Assembly (NCBI RefSeq): GCF_001541345.2
Contig: NZ_LMVL02000006.1
Span: 1-64,000, forward strand
DNA length: 64,000 nucleotides
From: Gillisella vitis
GTDB taxonomy: Bacteria > Pseudomonadota > Alphaproteobacteria > Rhizobiales > Rhizobiaceae
Direction of reading: 5' to 3'
The translations under genes were made by a program, and so were the position numbers. This document shows, piece by piece, positions 17,940-26,405 of this stretch (its first letter is position 1; each line of letters opens with the position of its first letter). Under the pieces are notes generated by a model. The model searched no databases and was not told the DNA's origin. It saw only the letters and a list, made by a program, of their open reading frames with translations.

Positions 17940-18680
17940 TCAGAACGCCTGGACCGTGGGACGGATGACGATTTCATTGATGTCGACGTCGTCGGGCTGC
18001 TCGATCGCGAAGGCAATTGCCCGGGCCACGGATGAGGCTGGTATCGCCTGTTCATAGAAGTCATGCACGGTGTCCCGCGCGGTCCCCGTCGTGCCGAGTT
18101 TCAGCTCGCTTTCCACGGCGCCGGGCTCGATCGACGTGACACGGACGGCCCCGCCGACCTCCATGCGCAGCCCCTCCGAAATGGCACTGACCGCAAATTT
18201 GGTACCGGAATAGACGGTGCCGCCCGGTGCGAAGACCTTGATGCCGGCGACGGAGCTCAGGTTGATGATGTGGCCGCTTTGCTGCGCGAGAAACAGCGGC
18301 AGGGCGGCCGCAATTCCATAAAGCGTCCCCTTGAGATTGACGTCGATCATCGCGTCCCACTCGTCCGTATTGATCTCGGCCATCGGCCGGATTGGCATGA
18401 TCCCCGCATTGTTGATGATGACATCGAGCCGTCCGAGATCCCGAACCACGGCTTCGACGGTGGCCTTGACCTGGTGCTTGTCAGTTACGTCCATGCCATA
18501 GGCACGGATGTTACCACCCTGCCCTGCAATCTCGGCGCGGACCGCCTCCAGCTTTTCTTCACGCCGGGCGGCAATGGCGACCTTTGCACCCTTTGCGGCG
18601 AGCGTCCGGGCGACCTCTGCACCGATGCCGGTGCTGCCGCCGGTGATGAGAACGACTTTGTCTGCGATACCTGTGGTCAT
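17940..18680 (-). CDS. Short-chain dehydrogenase/reductase
   Basis: Role: NAD(P)-dependent oxidoreductase of unknown substrate, cytosolic. Seen: 246 residues with all classical SDR motifs: cofactor loop [12 protein letters not shown] at residues 13-24, [10 protein letters not shown] near residue 90, catalytic Ser in LSSVAG, and [10 protein letters not shown] containing the Tyr-x-x-x-Lys pair. The Arg pair in [10 protein letters not shown] suggests NADP preference. It is one of several same-direction genes (17107-20889) that end in front of a LysR gene; that group may form a detoxification set. Confidence 0.92.
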   Translation of the reverse strand: MTTGIADKVVLITGGSTGIGAEVARTLAAKGAKVAIAARREEKLEAVRAEIAGQGGNIRAYGMDVTDKHQVKATVEAVVRDLGRLDVIINNAGIMPIRPMAEINTDEWDAMIDVNLKGTLYGIAAALPLFLAQQSGHIINLSSVAGIKVFAPGGTVYSGTKFAVSAISEGLRMEVGGAVRVTSIEPGAVESELKLGTTGTARDTVHDFYEQAIPASSVARAIAFAIEQPDDVDINEIVIRPTVQAF

Positions 18681-18782
18681 GATCTTGTCCTCGAGTTGGT
18701 GAATGGAGTTCGCGGTTGTCCGGCGGCCGGCCTGCTGGCCGTCCCTGGAAAGCTTGGGTAATGCCGGTGGAATGTGCGGGGT

Positions 18783-20066
18783 CTAGTCGCGCGCGCTGCG
18801 CAGGCCGGACGGTTGCAGGAACGGCGACAAGGCGAGCATCAGCAGTGCAACGGCCGCGAGGATCCAGAGCGGAATGGCGAAGCCACCGGTGACGTCGCGA
18901 AGCAGGCCCAGAAGCAGCGGGCCGAGTGCACCGGTGAAGTATCCGATGCCCATCACGAATGCCGACCAGGCATTGGCCTCGTGTGCATCAGCTGCGTTGT
19001 CGAGCGGCAGGATCATGCCAAGCGTGAAAGAACCGCCCACGCCGAAGGCAATAACGGGGATGAACAGGAACGGGAGCAGACTGGGCGATATCGCAACCGC
19101 AGCCGATCCGACCAGAGCCAATCCCGCAAACAGGGCAATCACCCCGCGCCGGTCCTCGTTTCGGCTGATAAGGCCTGCAAGCGGGTTCGACACCATGAAG
19201 GCGGCGGTGAAGCTGGCAAGCAGCAGGCCGGCCGTGGTGGCACTCATGCCGTATTCCCGAAACATTGGTGCCGTCCACGACACGAAGCCGAAAAACAGGA
19301 TGTTGTTGGCCGAAAAATAGAGCGCGATCAGCCATGCCTTGGGGTTGCGCACAGGCAGTCCGCGGCGCGCCGGTGCTGGCGCTGCGGCCACCGGAACGTC
19401 CGAGCCGCGTTCGGCGCGGGCGACCAACAGCCAGGCTGCAATCGCCGTCAGGCAGGGCAGCGCAAAAATGCCCGAACCGAACCTCCAGCCTCCGCCGGCA
19501 TCGGCAAGCGGTTGTGCCAGACCTGCCGCAAACGTGCTGCCTAGTCCCAGCGACATGGCATAAATGCCCATCAGGATTGCGGCGCGTTTCGGAAAGCTCT
19601 TCTTGGCGAAACCGGGGATCAGTGCACCGGTAACCGCTATGCCGGCGCCGACCCCGACGGTGGCGGACAACAGCACGCCGATCGACCCGGCAAAGGCTCG
19701 GCCTGCCGTCGCGGTCATCAGGACGACGAGGGCGATCAGGATCACCCGGTCGCGACCGAACCGCCGGGCAAGCCAGGGTGTCGGGAAAGCCAGCAAACCC
19801 ATCAACATCGCCGGGATGGCCGTCAATAACGAAGCCTGTGTATTGGAGATGCCGAATTCCTCACGGATATGCGGCAGCAACGGTCCTATCGACACGATTT
19901 CCGGCCGCAGGTCGATCGCCACCAGCACAATCACGGCAACGGTCGCGGCGAAAGATAGTGGCGCGAGCTTCTCCTGGTCGCTGTGAGCATCTGTCTCCAC
20001 AACTGCCGGTTCCCTGGTCATGACATGATTGCGGACGAATGATGGGGCAGGAAGCATGTGCGTCAT
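18783..20066 (-). CDS. MFS exporter of the CynX/NimT type
   Basis: Role: inner-membrane transporter, probably exporting a small organic compound. Seen: starting at ATG 20066 (MTHMLPAPSFVRNH) about 427 residues with twelve spans. The sequence DLRPEIVSIGPLLPHIREEFG at the first span is typical of the cyanate/nitroimidazole-transporter group (given here as DLRPEIVSIGPLLP then HIREEFG). LARRFGRDRVILIAL matches the cytoplasmic loop after span 2. GGAG eight bases before 20066 supports this start; the longer frame to 20168 lacks such a site. Same direction as the SDR gene and the DJ-1/PfpI gene. Confidence 0.88.
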   Translation of the reverse strand: MTHMLPAPSFVRNHVMTREPAVVETDAHSDQEKLAPLSFAATVAVIVLVAIDLRPEIVSIGPLLPHIREEFGISNTQASLLTAIPAMLMGLLAFPTPWLARRFGRDRVILIALVVLMTATAGRAFAGSIGVLLSATVGVGAGIAVTGALIPGFAKKSFPKRAAILMGIYAMSLGLGSTFAAGLAQPLADAGGGWRFGSGIFALPCLTAIAAWLLVARAERGSDVPVAAAPAPARRGLPVRNPKAWLIALYFSANNILFFGFVSWTAPMFREYGMSATTAGLLLASFTAAFMVSNPLAGLISRNEDRRGVIALFAGLALVGSAAVAISPSLLPFLFIPVIAFGVGGSFTLGMILPLDNAADAHEANAWSAFVMGIGYFTGALGPLLLGLLRDVTGGFAIPLWILAAVALLMLALSPFLQPSGLRSARD

Positions 20067-20196
20067 CGCTATTCTCCAGGGCAAAGGGATGCAGCTTGGT
20101 CCGGGGACGGCCCCGGTTCCCGACAGACGACAAGGTCTGTCCCCGAACCAAGATGGCAGGTGACTCAAGCTTGAGCTTGAGGATGATCCGCCGCGA

Positions 20197-20889
20197 TCAG
20201 GCGGCCTTGGCAGCCTTGAGGGTGGCGAGCAAAATGCCGGCCGTCTCGACGGACGAGCCCGGATTCTGGCCGGTGATCAGCAGGCCATCCTGAACGGCGT
20301 AGGAGCCCCAGTCATCGCCGCTGGTATAGACGCCACCATTCTCTTTCAGCATGTCCTCGACCAGGAACGGCACCACGTCGGTAAGGCCCACGCCGTCCTC
20401 TTCCGTGTTCTTGAAACCGGTCACCTTCTTGCCGCGGACAAGCGGTGCGCCATCGGCCGCCTTGACGTGACGCAGGACGCCCGGAGCGTGGCAGACGAAG
20501 GCGACCGGCTTGCCGGCACGATAGGTTGCCTCGATGAGAGCAATCGAATCCTTGTCTTCGGCCAGATCCCAGAGCGGGCCGTGGCCGCCCGGATAGAAGA
20601 TGGCGTCGTAGTCATCCTTGGAAACGCTGTCGAGCGTGACGGTGGTGCTCAGTACGGCCTGCGCCTGGGGATCGGCATGAAAGCGACGGGTCTGCTCGGT
20701 CTGGAATCCGGGTTCGTCGCTCTTGGGATCGAGTGGCGGCTGGCCGCCCTTGGGCGAAGCGACGGTGATCTCGGCACCGGCTTCGAGGAAGGCGTAATAG
20801 GGAGCTGCGAACTCTTCGAGCCAGAAACCGGTCTTGCGGCCGGTGTTGCCGAGTTCGTCATGTGAGGTGAGAACCATGAGAATTTTCAT
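20197..20889 (-). CDS. DJ-1/PfpI-family protein (Hsp31-like, type 1 glutamine amidotransferase fold)
   Basis: Role: family members act as glyoxalase III, deglycase-type repair enzymes or chaperones; the exact activity here is not known. Seen: from ATG at 20889 (MKILMVLTSHDELGNTG) 230 residues. The nucleophile elbow is AFVCHAPGVLRHV with the catalytic Cys near residue 123. The partner Glu lies in FLEAGAEITVASPKGG, and GGHGPLWDLAED forms the oxyanion region. Length fits the longer Hsp31-type proteins. Divergent from the LysR gene at 21060, which may control it. Confidence 0.92.
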   Translation of the reverse strand: MKILMVLTSHDELGNTGRKTGFWLEEFAAPYYAFLEAGAEITVASPKGGQPPLDPKSDEPGFQTEQTRRFHADPQAQAVLSTTVTLDSVSKDDYDAIFYPGGHGPLWDLAEDKDSIALIEATYRAGKPVAFVCHAPGVLRHVKAADGAPLVRGKKVTGFKNTEEDGVGLTDVVPFLVEDMLKENGGVYTSGDDWGSYAVQDGLLITGQNPGSSVETAGILLATLKAAKAA

Positions 20890-21059
20890 TGTGCGGATCC
20901 TTCCGAAAATTGACTGGGCAAGAGCTGCCGCGGGTGTTTCGTGTTGGCTGCGATCTTCCTTCGATCGCTGCTCTTTCGACACGATGATCATGCCTGCCGA
21001 GACCTCATTCCGGAAATTTATTTCTTTGATTTCAGATATACTCTCTGCAATATAACGGG

Positions 21060-21986
21060 ATGAAATATGACCTGAACCTGCTGCCTGTCTTCATTGCGCT
21101 GATGGAAGAACGCAGTGTGACCCGCGCTGCCGAAAGGCTCCGCATCACCCAGCCAGCCCTGTCCAATGCCTTGAACCGCCTGCGCGACACGCTGCGCGAT
21201 CCGCTGTTCATCCGCGAGCGTTACGGCATGAGGCCGACCCAAATGGCCGAGGAACTGGCGCCGGTGATCGGTGCTGCGCTCGCAAGTATGGACGACGTGA
21301 TCCTCGGCCAGCAGGAGTTCGATCCGGCCGAGGCAACACGGTTGTTTACCCTAGCTCCAAACGGCTACGTCGAGTTCGTACTGATGCCCGAAATTGTTTC
21401 GCAGCTGCGCGAGCGGGCCGCCGGGATCAAGCTTCGCCTTACCCCGTTCGGCAACGATCTGATCGAGACCGGCGCAATGTCCGGAACGACCGACATGGTG
21501 CTGGGTCGCATCGTCGATCCGCCGGACAATATGGTGGTGCAGCACCTGATGGACGATGGACTGGCGTGCGTCGTGCGCGCCGACCATCCGGACATCCGGG
21601 ACAGCATCTCAAAAAAGCAGTTCGAAAGTCTGAAGCATGTCAACGTGCTTCCGCCGGGCCGGATGCGGGCCGGGCTTTTCCAGGCGCTGGACCAGAAGGG
21701 CCTCAAGCGCGACGTTGCCGTGTCGGTGACGCATTTTCTGGCAGTGCCGGAAATGATCGCCGTCACGGACTATTGCGCCACACTGCCGCGCCTGATTTGC
21801 AATCGTCTTGCCAAGGATCCTCGCCTTAAGATCCTTCCGGCCCCCGTCGATCTAGGGACCTTCCCTGTCGAGATGGCATGGCATGTCCGATATCGCCATG
21901 ACCCGGCGCACAGGTGGCTGCGATCGCTGATCAGTGAAGTGGCACGAGACCTACTCGCCGGACATGGCGATCATCGGGGTGAGTGA
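21060..21986 (+). CDS. LysR-type transcriptional regulator (NodD-like group)
   Basis: Role: regulator, probably of the divergent DJ-1/MFS/SDR group. Seen: 308 residues. The winged helix-turn-helix reads YDLNLLPVFIALMEERSVTR then AAERLRITQPALSNALNRLR. The effector domain ends with the typical PVEMAWHVRYRHDPAHRWLR. This C-terminal pattern also occurs in the beheaded LysR fragment at 4488-4961, so the two belong to the same subgroup but are clearly different genes. Start at 21060 is the first Met before the conserved helix. Convergent with the peroxiredoxin gene. Confidence 0.92.
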   Translation: MKYDLNLLPVFIALMEERSVTRAAERLRITQPALSNALNRLRDTLRDPLFIRERYGMRPTQMAEELAPVIGAALASMDDVILGQQEFDPAEATRLFTLAPNGYVEFVLMPEIVSQLRERAAGIKLRLTPFGNDLIETGAMSGTTDMVLGRIVDPPDNMVVQHLMDDGLACVVRADHPDIRDSISKKQFESLKHVNVLPPGRMRAGLFQALDQKGLKRDVAVSVTHFLAVPEMIAVTDYCATLPRLICNRLAKDPRLKILPAPVDLGTFPVEMAWHVRYRHDPAHRWLRSLISEVARDLLAGHGDHRGE

Positions 21987-22063
21987 CCCGGCACTCCCGT
22001 GGAAACCTGACACCATCGGCGCACGGGCCAGGTAGCGGAGAATGATCTGGCCCAGCCCACTTC

Positions 22064-22552
22064 TTATTTTTTCAATGACTTCATGAAGGCGACGAGGCGA
22101 ATGACGTCGCTGGGAACGAGCCGGCCGATCGCCCGGCTGGAATAGACGGCATTGACGACGCTGCCGTCGGGCGCGAGCACGAAGCCGGTGTTTTCGAGAA
22201 AGCGGCCGCGTGCCGGGGCGTTGTTCTGATAGGCGCCGACAGCCGCAACGATTGCTTCAAGATCTGCCGAATGCCCCATCTTGAAGGGGATAGCGTGCTT
22301 TGCAATGAAGTCTTTCGTCTCGGCTTCGTCATCGACGGAAAACGCCACGACCTTGATGCCCTCTTTCTGAAGCGCGTCGCTTGCCGCGACAAAAGCCGCC
22401 ACTTGCTCATTGCAGAAAGGGCACCAATGTCCACGGTAGATGAGCACGACGCCGTATGACCCGCCAAGATCGCTTGGAAGATGGATGACGCCGCCACCGA
22501 CGGCGGGAATTTCGATGTCTGGAAAGGTCTGGTCGTTCTGAAGCATTGGCAT
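22064..22552 (-). CDS. Peroxiredoxin-like (AhpC/TSA) thioredoxin-fold protein
   Basis: Role: probable thiol peroxidase or thiol-disulfide protein. Seen: from ATG at 22552 (MPMLQNDQTFPDIEIPAV) 162 residues. The thioredoxin-fold active site is VLIYRGHWCPFCNEQVAAF with a CPFC pair; FSVDDEAETKDFIAKH and NTGFVLAPDGSVV are typical of the AhpC/TSA group. AAGGAAG eight bases upstream supports this start over the longer frame to 22696, which would read back through the operators and a divergent gene. It is divergent from a TetR gene that is now truncated, with two similar palindromes between them. Confidence 0.88.
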   Translation of the reverse strand: MPMLQNDQTFPDIEIPAVGGGVIHLPSDLGGSYGVVLIYRGHWCPFCNEQVAAFVAASDALQKEGIKVVAFSVDDEAETKDFIAKHAIPFKMGHSADLEAIVAAVGAYQNNAPARGRFLENTGFVLAPDGSVVNAVYSSRAIGRLVPSDVIRLVAFMKSLKK

Positions 22553-22569
22553 GAAGATGACTTCCTTTA

Positions 22570-22619
22570 TGGACTGAACGGTCCAGTCTTGATAGAAGGA
22601 TACTGGACTGTCTAGTCCA
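22570..22619. promoter_or_regulatory. Two TetR-type operators between the peroxiredoxin gene and the broken TetR gene
   Basis: TGGACTGTCTAGTCCA (22604-22619) has perfect 6-bp arms; TGGACTGAACGGTCCA (22570-22585) has 5-bp arms and the same TGGAC/GTCCA ends. The pair sits in the 82-bp divergent region, as expected for autoregulated TetR systems that also control a neighbour. Confidence 0.65.
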
Positions 22620-22634
22620 ATTTTGGAGATCACC

Positions 22635-22824
22635 ATGCGAAAAAACGGAAAATCCGGATTTACGGTCCGGGGAGAGACGACAAGACAACGGATCATCGAG
22701 GCTGCCGCCGAGATCGTCTATGCCAAAGGTGCTGCTGGAATGAGCCTGGATGAAGTCATGGAAGCCAGTCGCACCAGCAAGTCGCAACTCTATCATTATT
22801 TTTCGGACAAGGATGTCGGGCCGC
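22635..22824 (+). pseudogene. TetR-family regulator, N-terminal fragment only
   Basis: Seen: starts MRKNGKSGFTVRGETTRQRI with a GGAG ribosome site. It reads through a complete TetR helix-turn-helix (RIIEAAAEIVYAKGAAGMSL, then DEVMEASRTSKSQLYHYFSDKD) and then leaves the family abruptly near 22820. The following codons are the reverse of a gene on the other strand (cut scpB and DUF1403). The ligand and dimer domain, normally about 130 residues, is missing, so the product should not dimerise or sense. The peroxiredoxin gene it would repress is therefore probably derepressed (inference). Confidence 0.85.
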
Positions 22825-22856
22825 CGTTTGCTGCGAACGGTGCTGGATCCTGCCAT
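22825..22856 (-). pseudogene. scpB-like gene reduced to its first codons
   Basis: Seen: two bases after the DUF1403 stop, an ATG begins MAGSSTVRSKRR, closely matching the start of the intact ScpB at 58370 (MAGSPTAKQSRKER) in the same position relative to DUF1403. The match stops at about 22825, where the reversed TetR fragment starts. This is the stump of a deletion or recombination event joining the two broken genes. The exact junction can be placed only within about ten bases. Confidence 0.6.
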
Positions 22857-22858
22857 GG

Positions 22859-23812
22859 TCACAACCCAAAGATCCGGAAGGACGATCGGCCGGACAGTTC
22901 GCGCACCGCCTCAAAACCTTCGAGCCGTTCGAACAGACGATTGGCCGCCCAGCGAGATAGTGTGCTACCGGGGGCCGACGCAGGCACCGCGTCCTCCTTC
23001 AGGAGTCTGCGGATAACGGGCTCAGCTCTCTTGGTGCGCAGCTTCGGCGCAACGGCCAGCAGTCGTGCGGCGCAGCGGTCTATCTCGACGGCGGATCGAA
23101 GTGCGGCGTCTACGCCATCGACCAGCGCCAGGCAGATCGCTTTTGGATAAGCCGGTTCGCCCGGCCTAACGCGACCGCGGCCGCCGATCGTGCGGAACGC
23201 CGGACCAAAACGCTCAGGGAGCAGCAGCGGCACAGGTTTCGGCCAATTAAGCTTGTACGCTAAGATGAGATCGGCGAGCCCCAGCGCCAGCACCTCGGCA
23301 TCCGGGCGGGCAGCGCAAAGTGCCGCTATAAGGTCCGCCGCGACGAAAGGCGCTGCTCGCCCGGACTGCCTTGCAGAATCGATCAGATTCGGGATCTCGG
23401 CAAGACCGTCGTCCCAACGAATTCCCAAAAGCGTGGAGAGCTCCTTAACGAAGGGTGTGGTGATTGTCCCGGATCGACGCGTCAGCAATCGTGTCGCCAG
23501 AAACAGCTTTCCGGCCGGGCCGGGATCGTCACCGGCGGCGGTCAACAAAACGGCGTCCCGGATGGCGCTTTCTTTTTCGTCGCGCCCAATCATTCTGGCG
23601 GCAACAGTGGCCGATTTGAGGGCTAGGCGATCACGCCAGCAACCGATCCATTTCGGTTCGGCGCGGACCATATCGTTCAGTGATTTCAGGGCGATACCAG
23701 CGGCGAAGGCAGCGTCGGACTCGTTGATTTCGCGACCGCGCGAAAGCGCCCACGCCGGTAGGCGGGGCGACCAAGCAGGGGTATTTGGAGCGGAGGGCAG
23801 GAGTGAATCCAT
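22859..23812 (-). CDS. DUF1403-family protein, copy A
   Basis: Role: unknown. Seen: 317 residues, the same length as copy B at 57414 and roughly three-quarters identical by eye. Conserved blocks are SDAAFAAGIALKSL, GCWRDRLALKSA, GDDPGPAGKLFLATR, LPERFGPAFRTIGGRGRVRP and LSRWAANRLFERLEGFEAVR. The protein is mostly helical, with no signal peptide or membrane span. The invariant RTIGGRGRVRPG segment between two helical regions looks like a functional site. It lies downstream of tniQ on the same strand after a structured 434-bp gap, and upstream of a cut scpB. Family assignment is from memory of its sequence pattern. Confidence 0.82.
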   Translation of the reverse strand: MDSLLPSAPNTPAWSPRLPAWALSRGREINESDAAFAAGIALKSLNDMVRAEPKWIGCWRDRLALKSATVAARMIGRDEKESAIRDAVLLTAAGDDPGPAGKLFLATRLLTRRSGTITTPFVKELSTLLGIRWDDGLAEIPNLIDSARQSGRAAPFVAADLIAALCAARPDAEVLALGLADLILAYKLNWPKPVPLLLPERFGPAFRTIGGRGRVRPGEPAYPKAICLALVDGVDAALRSAVEIDRCAARLLAVAPKLRTKRAEPVIRRLLKEDAVPASAPGSTLSRWAANRLFERLEGFEAVRELSGRSSFRIFGL

Positions 23813-24246
23813 GCGCCGAAGTGTAAATCAGGTGCGCAGTTTATGCTAGCATTATCGACTTGAACCGCACGCCCTGTCGTTGTAGAAATACGTCCGATAA
23901 TCTTGCATTATCGGACATAATGTTCATTATAAAGAAATGGCCCAATGTCGTTCAATTTTCATCGACGGACAGCCTGTTTTGCGCGTCAGAGCGACGAGAA
24001 TTCACGCTTATTAAGCGGACTTCATTCGTGCTCAAACACCGGACCGGATCTGAGATGGCTTCGGCTCTCCCGACGCCCAGTATCAAATTCGTGCGGAGCG
24101 GACGAAATCTCGCGCATGCCGTTCGCTTGCAAATTCCACGTCAGGACGGTTTGTGGTCAATTTTCCGCAGCCAACAGGCTGTCCAGACGCGCGCCTCGCA
24201 GTTTCGGCCATAGGAGTCCGTACAGCGATTTTCTCAACGTGACGAT
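23813..24246. other. 434-bp gap between tniQ and DUF1403, no convincing gene but structured
   Basis: Contains the 25-bp inverted repeat, a half-site ATTATCGAC near 23853-23861, two direct copies of TCAATTTTC (23952-23960 and 24157-24165), and a 12-bp perfect inverted pair, GGACAGCCTGTT (23967-23978) and AACAGGCTGTCC (24173-24184). Open frames here lack family similarity or ribosome sites. This is the probable end region of the TniABQ element. Confidence 0.5.
23892..23916. repeat. 25-bp inverted repeat 80 bp upstream of DUF1403 copy A
   Basis: Arms GTCCGATAAT (23892-23901) and ATTATCGGAC (23907-23916) are perfect inverses around CTTGC. The inner part, ATAA then seven bases then TTAT, resembles tyrosine-recombinase core sites of the dif type. 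A related half-conserved sequence occurs 80 bp upstream of copy B (57316-57334). It could be a transcription operator or a recombination site. Confidence 0.6.
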
Positions 24247-25470
24247 TCACGGCTCATTCTCACCCTCGAAACGCGCTCCACGGCCTTCCACGTGACTCGA
24301 TAATTTGCCCGCCGGGTCGCGATTGAGTAGAAAGCCGGCCTCGCTGCTCGAATTGCGAGCAAGTGCTGCATCGACCAGCCGCGCGCGAAGACGTTGCCGT
24401 TTTCTCGCTGGCAGACGCTCAGCTGCAATCCAGTCCGGATGCGCCAAGATATTGCGGGCCAAACGGTCGTAGTCTTCCGATGAGCGTCTCCCTGCCTGAT
24501 TGGAGGCCTCATGGCGCAACGATCTAGGAGCGGAACTGCTTGTCATTGCCGTGGCCCTCCTGACCAGGCGGCTTGCGGCCTCCGGAATTGCATCATCCAC
24601 ATTCGGATCAACGCCAAAGATATCGTTCAAGGCCAGCAGCGTGACGAAGCGCCAGCGCACCGGGATCCGCCCAAGTGGCGTGTCGGCACCCACTGCATGC
24701 CTGACTTCATAAGGGCAGCGCCACCCGGCTTTGCCGAACCACAGCGCCAGAACGGGTCGTGCAGCGGCGGGATGATCGAGAGGCGCCCAAAGGATCGCAA
24801 GCGCCTTCTCCACCTGTTTTCGACCGGGATCATTTTGATCGATACTTGCCGCCACAAGCCGCTGGGTTGCCAAAGCCGCCTGGATCAGCGCACGGTCTCT
24901 TGGCGGACCACCCTCCCCTCCCCCGTCGTCGAGCAGGCATGCGCAACGACTGCAGACCGGCCGCGCGCAGCCGTCGCGTAGGCGAAATGTTACAGACAGC
25001 AGCTGATGACAAGAAATGCAGCGGTCACAAAGCAGTTGACCGTGATCAGGACAGATACAGCACTCGCCGAGCATCCAGCTGGCCCGCAGATAGGCATTTC
25101 GACCCGCCACCCGATCGGCAGTGAAGCAGTCGAGGCAAACAGGCGGCGGTCCAGGCATCACCAAGTGGCCCCCATCCGGTCCGCGCCTCGTGAACCATGA
25201 CGGAGGACGCACCGGATAGCGCTTGCGCAAAGCCAGACGCTCCAGACGTTCGGGATCGATACCACATGCCTGCGCCCACGCCCTTGTCTGATGCTGTGCG
25301 GGCGCCCAATCGTCGATTGGCGGGGGTGACGACACGCTATTGCCGTCGTCGGCGAAATGGCCGACCAGTTCTCGTGCGGTGAGACCATAGCGACACGCCA
25401 CCCGCACCAGCCATGAAGACAGCAATTCGTCGCGATAGGGTCGCGGTGCGACTGGCAGACGCCCTGCCAT
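24247..25470 (-). CDS. tniQ: TniQ-family transposition protein
   Basis: Role: in Tn5053/Tn402-type and Tn7-type elements TniQ/TnsD proteins help select the target or assemble the transposition complex. Seen: 407 residues. The N-terminal TniQ domain begins LPVAPRPYRDELLSSWLVRV. A set of Cys pairs (VCLDCFTADR; ECCICPDHGQLLCDRCISCH; PVCSRCACLL) at about residues 115-185 gives zinc fingers as in the family. The C-terminal half is helical. It overlaps the tniB stop by one base (TAATG), so the three tni genes are translationally coupled. Length is typical. Confidence 0.9.
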   Translation of the reverse strand: MAGRLPVAPRPYRDELLSSWLVRVACRYGLTARELVGHFADDGNSVSSPPPIDDWAPAQHQTRAWAQACGIDPERLERLALRKRYPVRPPSWFTRRGPDGGHLVMPGPPPVCLDCFTADRVAGRNAYLRASWMLGECCICPDHGQLLCDRCISCHQLLSVTFRLRDGCARPVCSRCACLLDDGGGEGGPPRDRALIQAALATQRLVAASIDQNDPGRKQVEKALAILWAPLDHPAAARPVLALWFGKAGWRCPYEVRHAVGADTPLGRIPVRWRFVTLLALNDIFGVDPNVDDAIPEAASRLVRRATAMTSSSAPRSLRHEASNQAGRRSSEDYDRLARNILAHPDWIAAERLPARKRQRLRARLVDAALARNSSSEAGFLLNRDPAGKLSSHVEGRGARFEGENEP

Positions 25471-26405
25471 TATCGGCCCGCCAGCTGCGTCATCCCGCGA
25501 ACTGCCCGTCTGCCGGCCGCTTGCGTCATCGACACGAGCGGCAGCACGAGATGGTCCCCGAAGCTCGTCAGGTCCAGCTGCTCCCTGCCCGACCGGATAG
25601 CCTCTTCGGCTGCTGTCTCGATCAGTCGGAAGATTCGGGACGTGACGCCGCTGGTGAGTATGTGAATCCGTTCACGTACCGCCTGACTTTCCAGATCGGA
25701 CGAACCGCGCAATGGTAGGATTCCTGCAAGGCTCTTCAGGAGCCGTGCAAAGGCATGATCGTTCTTCCAGGGCTTGAGATGAAACGCCTCGAAACGTTCG
25801 GCCAGTTGCGCGTCTGTGAGCAAGGCCTGGCGCGCAAGATCGGTCCCGGCGCAGACAAGCGGCACTCTCAGGTCGTTTGCAAGAAACCGCAAGGCATTGA
25901 GGAAAATCCGTTGCTGCCGATAGGTGCCAGCCAGCATGCCGTTCACCTCATCGAGGATAATCATCCTGGCCCCGACGGTTCGCAGCAGTGAGCGGCAGAC
26001 GTCTTTCTCGCGGGCAAGCGTCCCGCCAACGAGCGCTGGAGCCTGCAAGCTGGCCAGCAATTCCCGATAAAGATCGCGCTCAACCGGCTCAGAGGGCACC
26101 TGCGCCACCACGACCGGCCTTTTGGTGACCCCTGTTGACTGGCAGAATGTAGCCGGATGCGCCCGCTCGAACTTGCGGACGATCTTGGTCTTGCCCATAC
26201 CGGTGTCGCCATAGATCAGCAGGCAAGGCATGCGGTCACGTGGCGGATAAGCCAACAAAGCGTTCAGACGCACAAGTACACCTTCCGCCTGATCGAAGCC
26301 TATCCAGCGATCGGCGTTGATCCAGGCGATGCGTTCTTCCTCAGGCAGTGCCGCATAGCGCCGATAGCGCTCGTCAAGATGCTCGTATGCACCCTCCCCG
26401 CTCAC
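25470..26405 (-). CDS. tniB: TniB-family AAA+ ATPase
   Basis: Role: ATP-dependent target-DNA-binding partner of TniA, comparable to TnsC and MuB. Seen: starting at the GTG at 26405 (VSGEGAYEHLDERYRRYA) 311 residues. Walker A is YGDTGMGKTKIVRKF near residue 70 and Walker B is ARMIILDEVNGML near residue 150, followed by a sensor region (PLVCAGTDLARQAL). A GAGGAG ribosome site and a GTGA overlap with the tniA stop support this start over the ATG at 26444. Middle gene of the tniA-tniB-tniQ operon. Confidence 0.92.
   Translation of the reverse strand: MSGEGAYEHLDERYRRYAALPEEERIAWINADRWIGFDQAEGVLVRLNALLAYPPRDRMPCLLIYGDTGMGKTKIVRKFERAHPATFCQSTGVTKRPVVVAQVPSEPVERDLYRELLASLQAPALVGGTLAREKDVCRSLLRTVGARMIILDEVNGMLAGTYRQQRIFLNALRFLANDLRVPLVCAGTDLARQALLTDAQLAERFEAFHLKPWKNDHAFARLLKSLAGILPLRGSSDLESQAVRERIHILTSGVTSRIFRLIETAAEEAIRSGREQLDLTSFGDHLVLPLVSMTQAAGRRAVRGMTQLAGR

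Noticed and set aside
18063-19544. Long plus-strand frames opposite the SDR and MFS genes
   Set aside because: Shadows of two clear genes.
22407-22862. 151-codon minus-strand frame running from the scpB stump through the TetR fragment and into the peroxiredoxin gene
   Set aside because: It is an accidental fusion across the rearrangement scar. After the first dozen codons it is antisense to the TetR helix-turn-helix and out of frame with the peroxiredoxin gene.
23860-24295. Overlapping plus-strand frames in the gap between DUF1403 and tniQ
   Set aside because: No ribosome site, low-complexity composition, and they overlap several repeats better explained as transposon-end or recombination sites.
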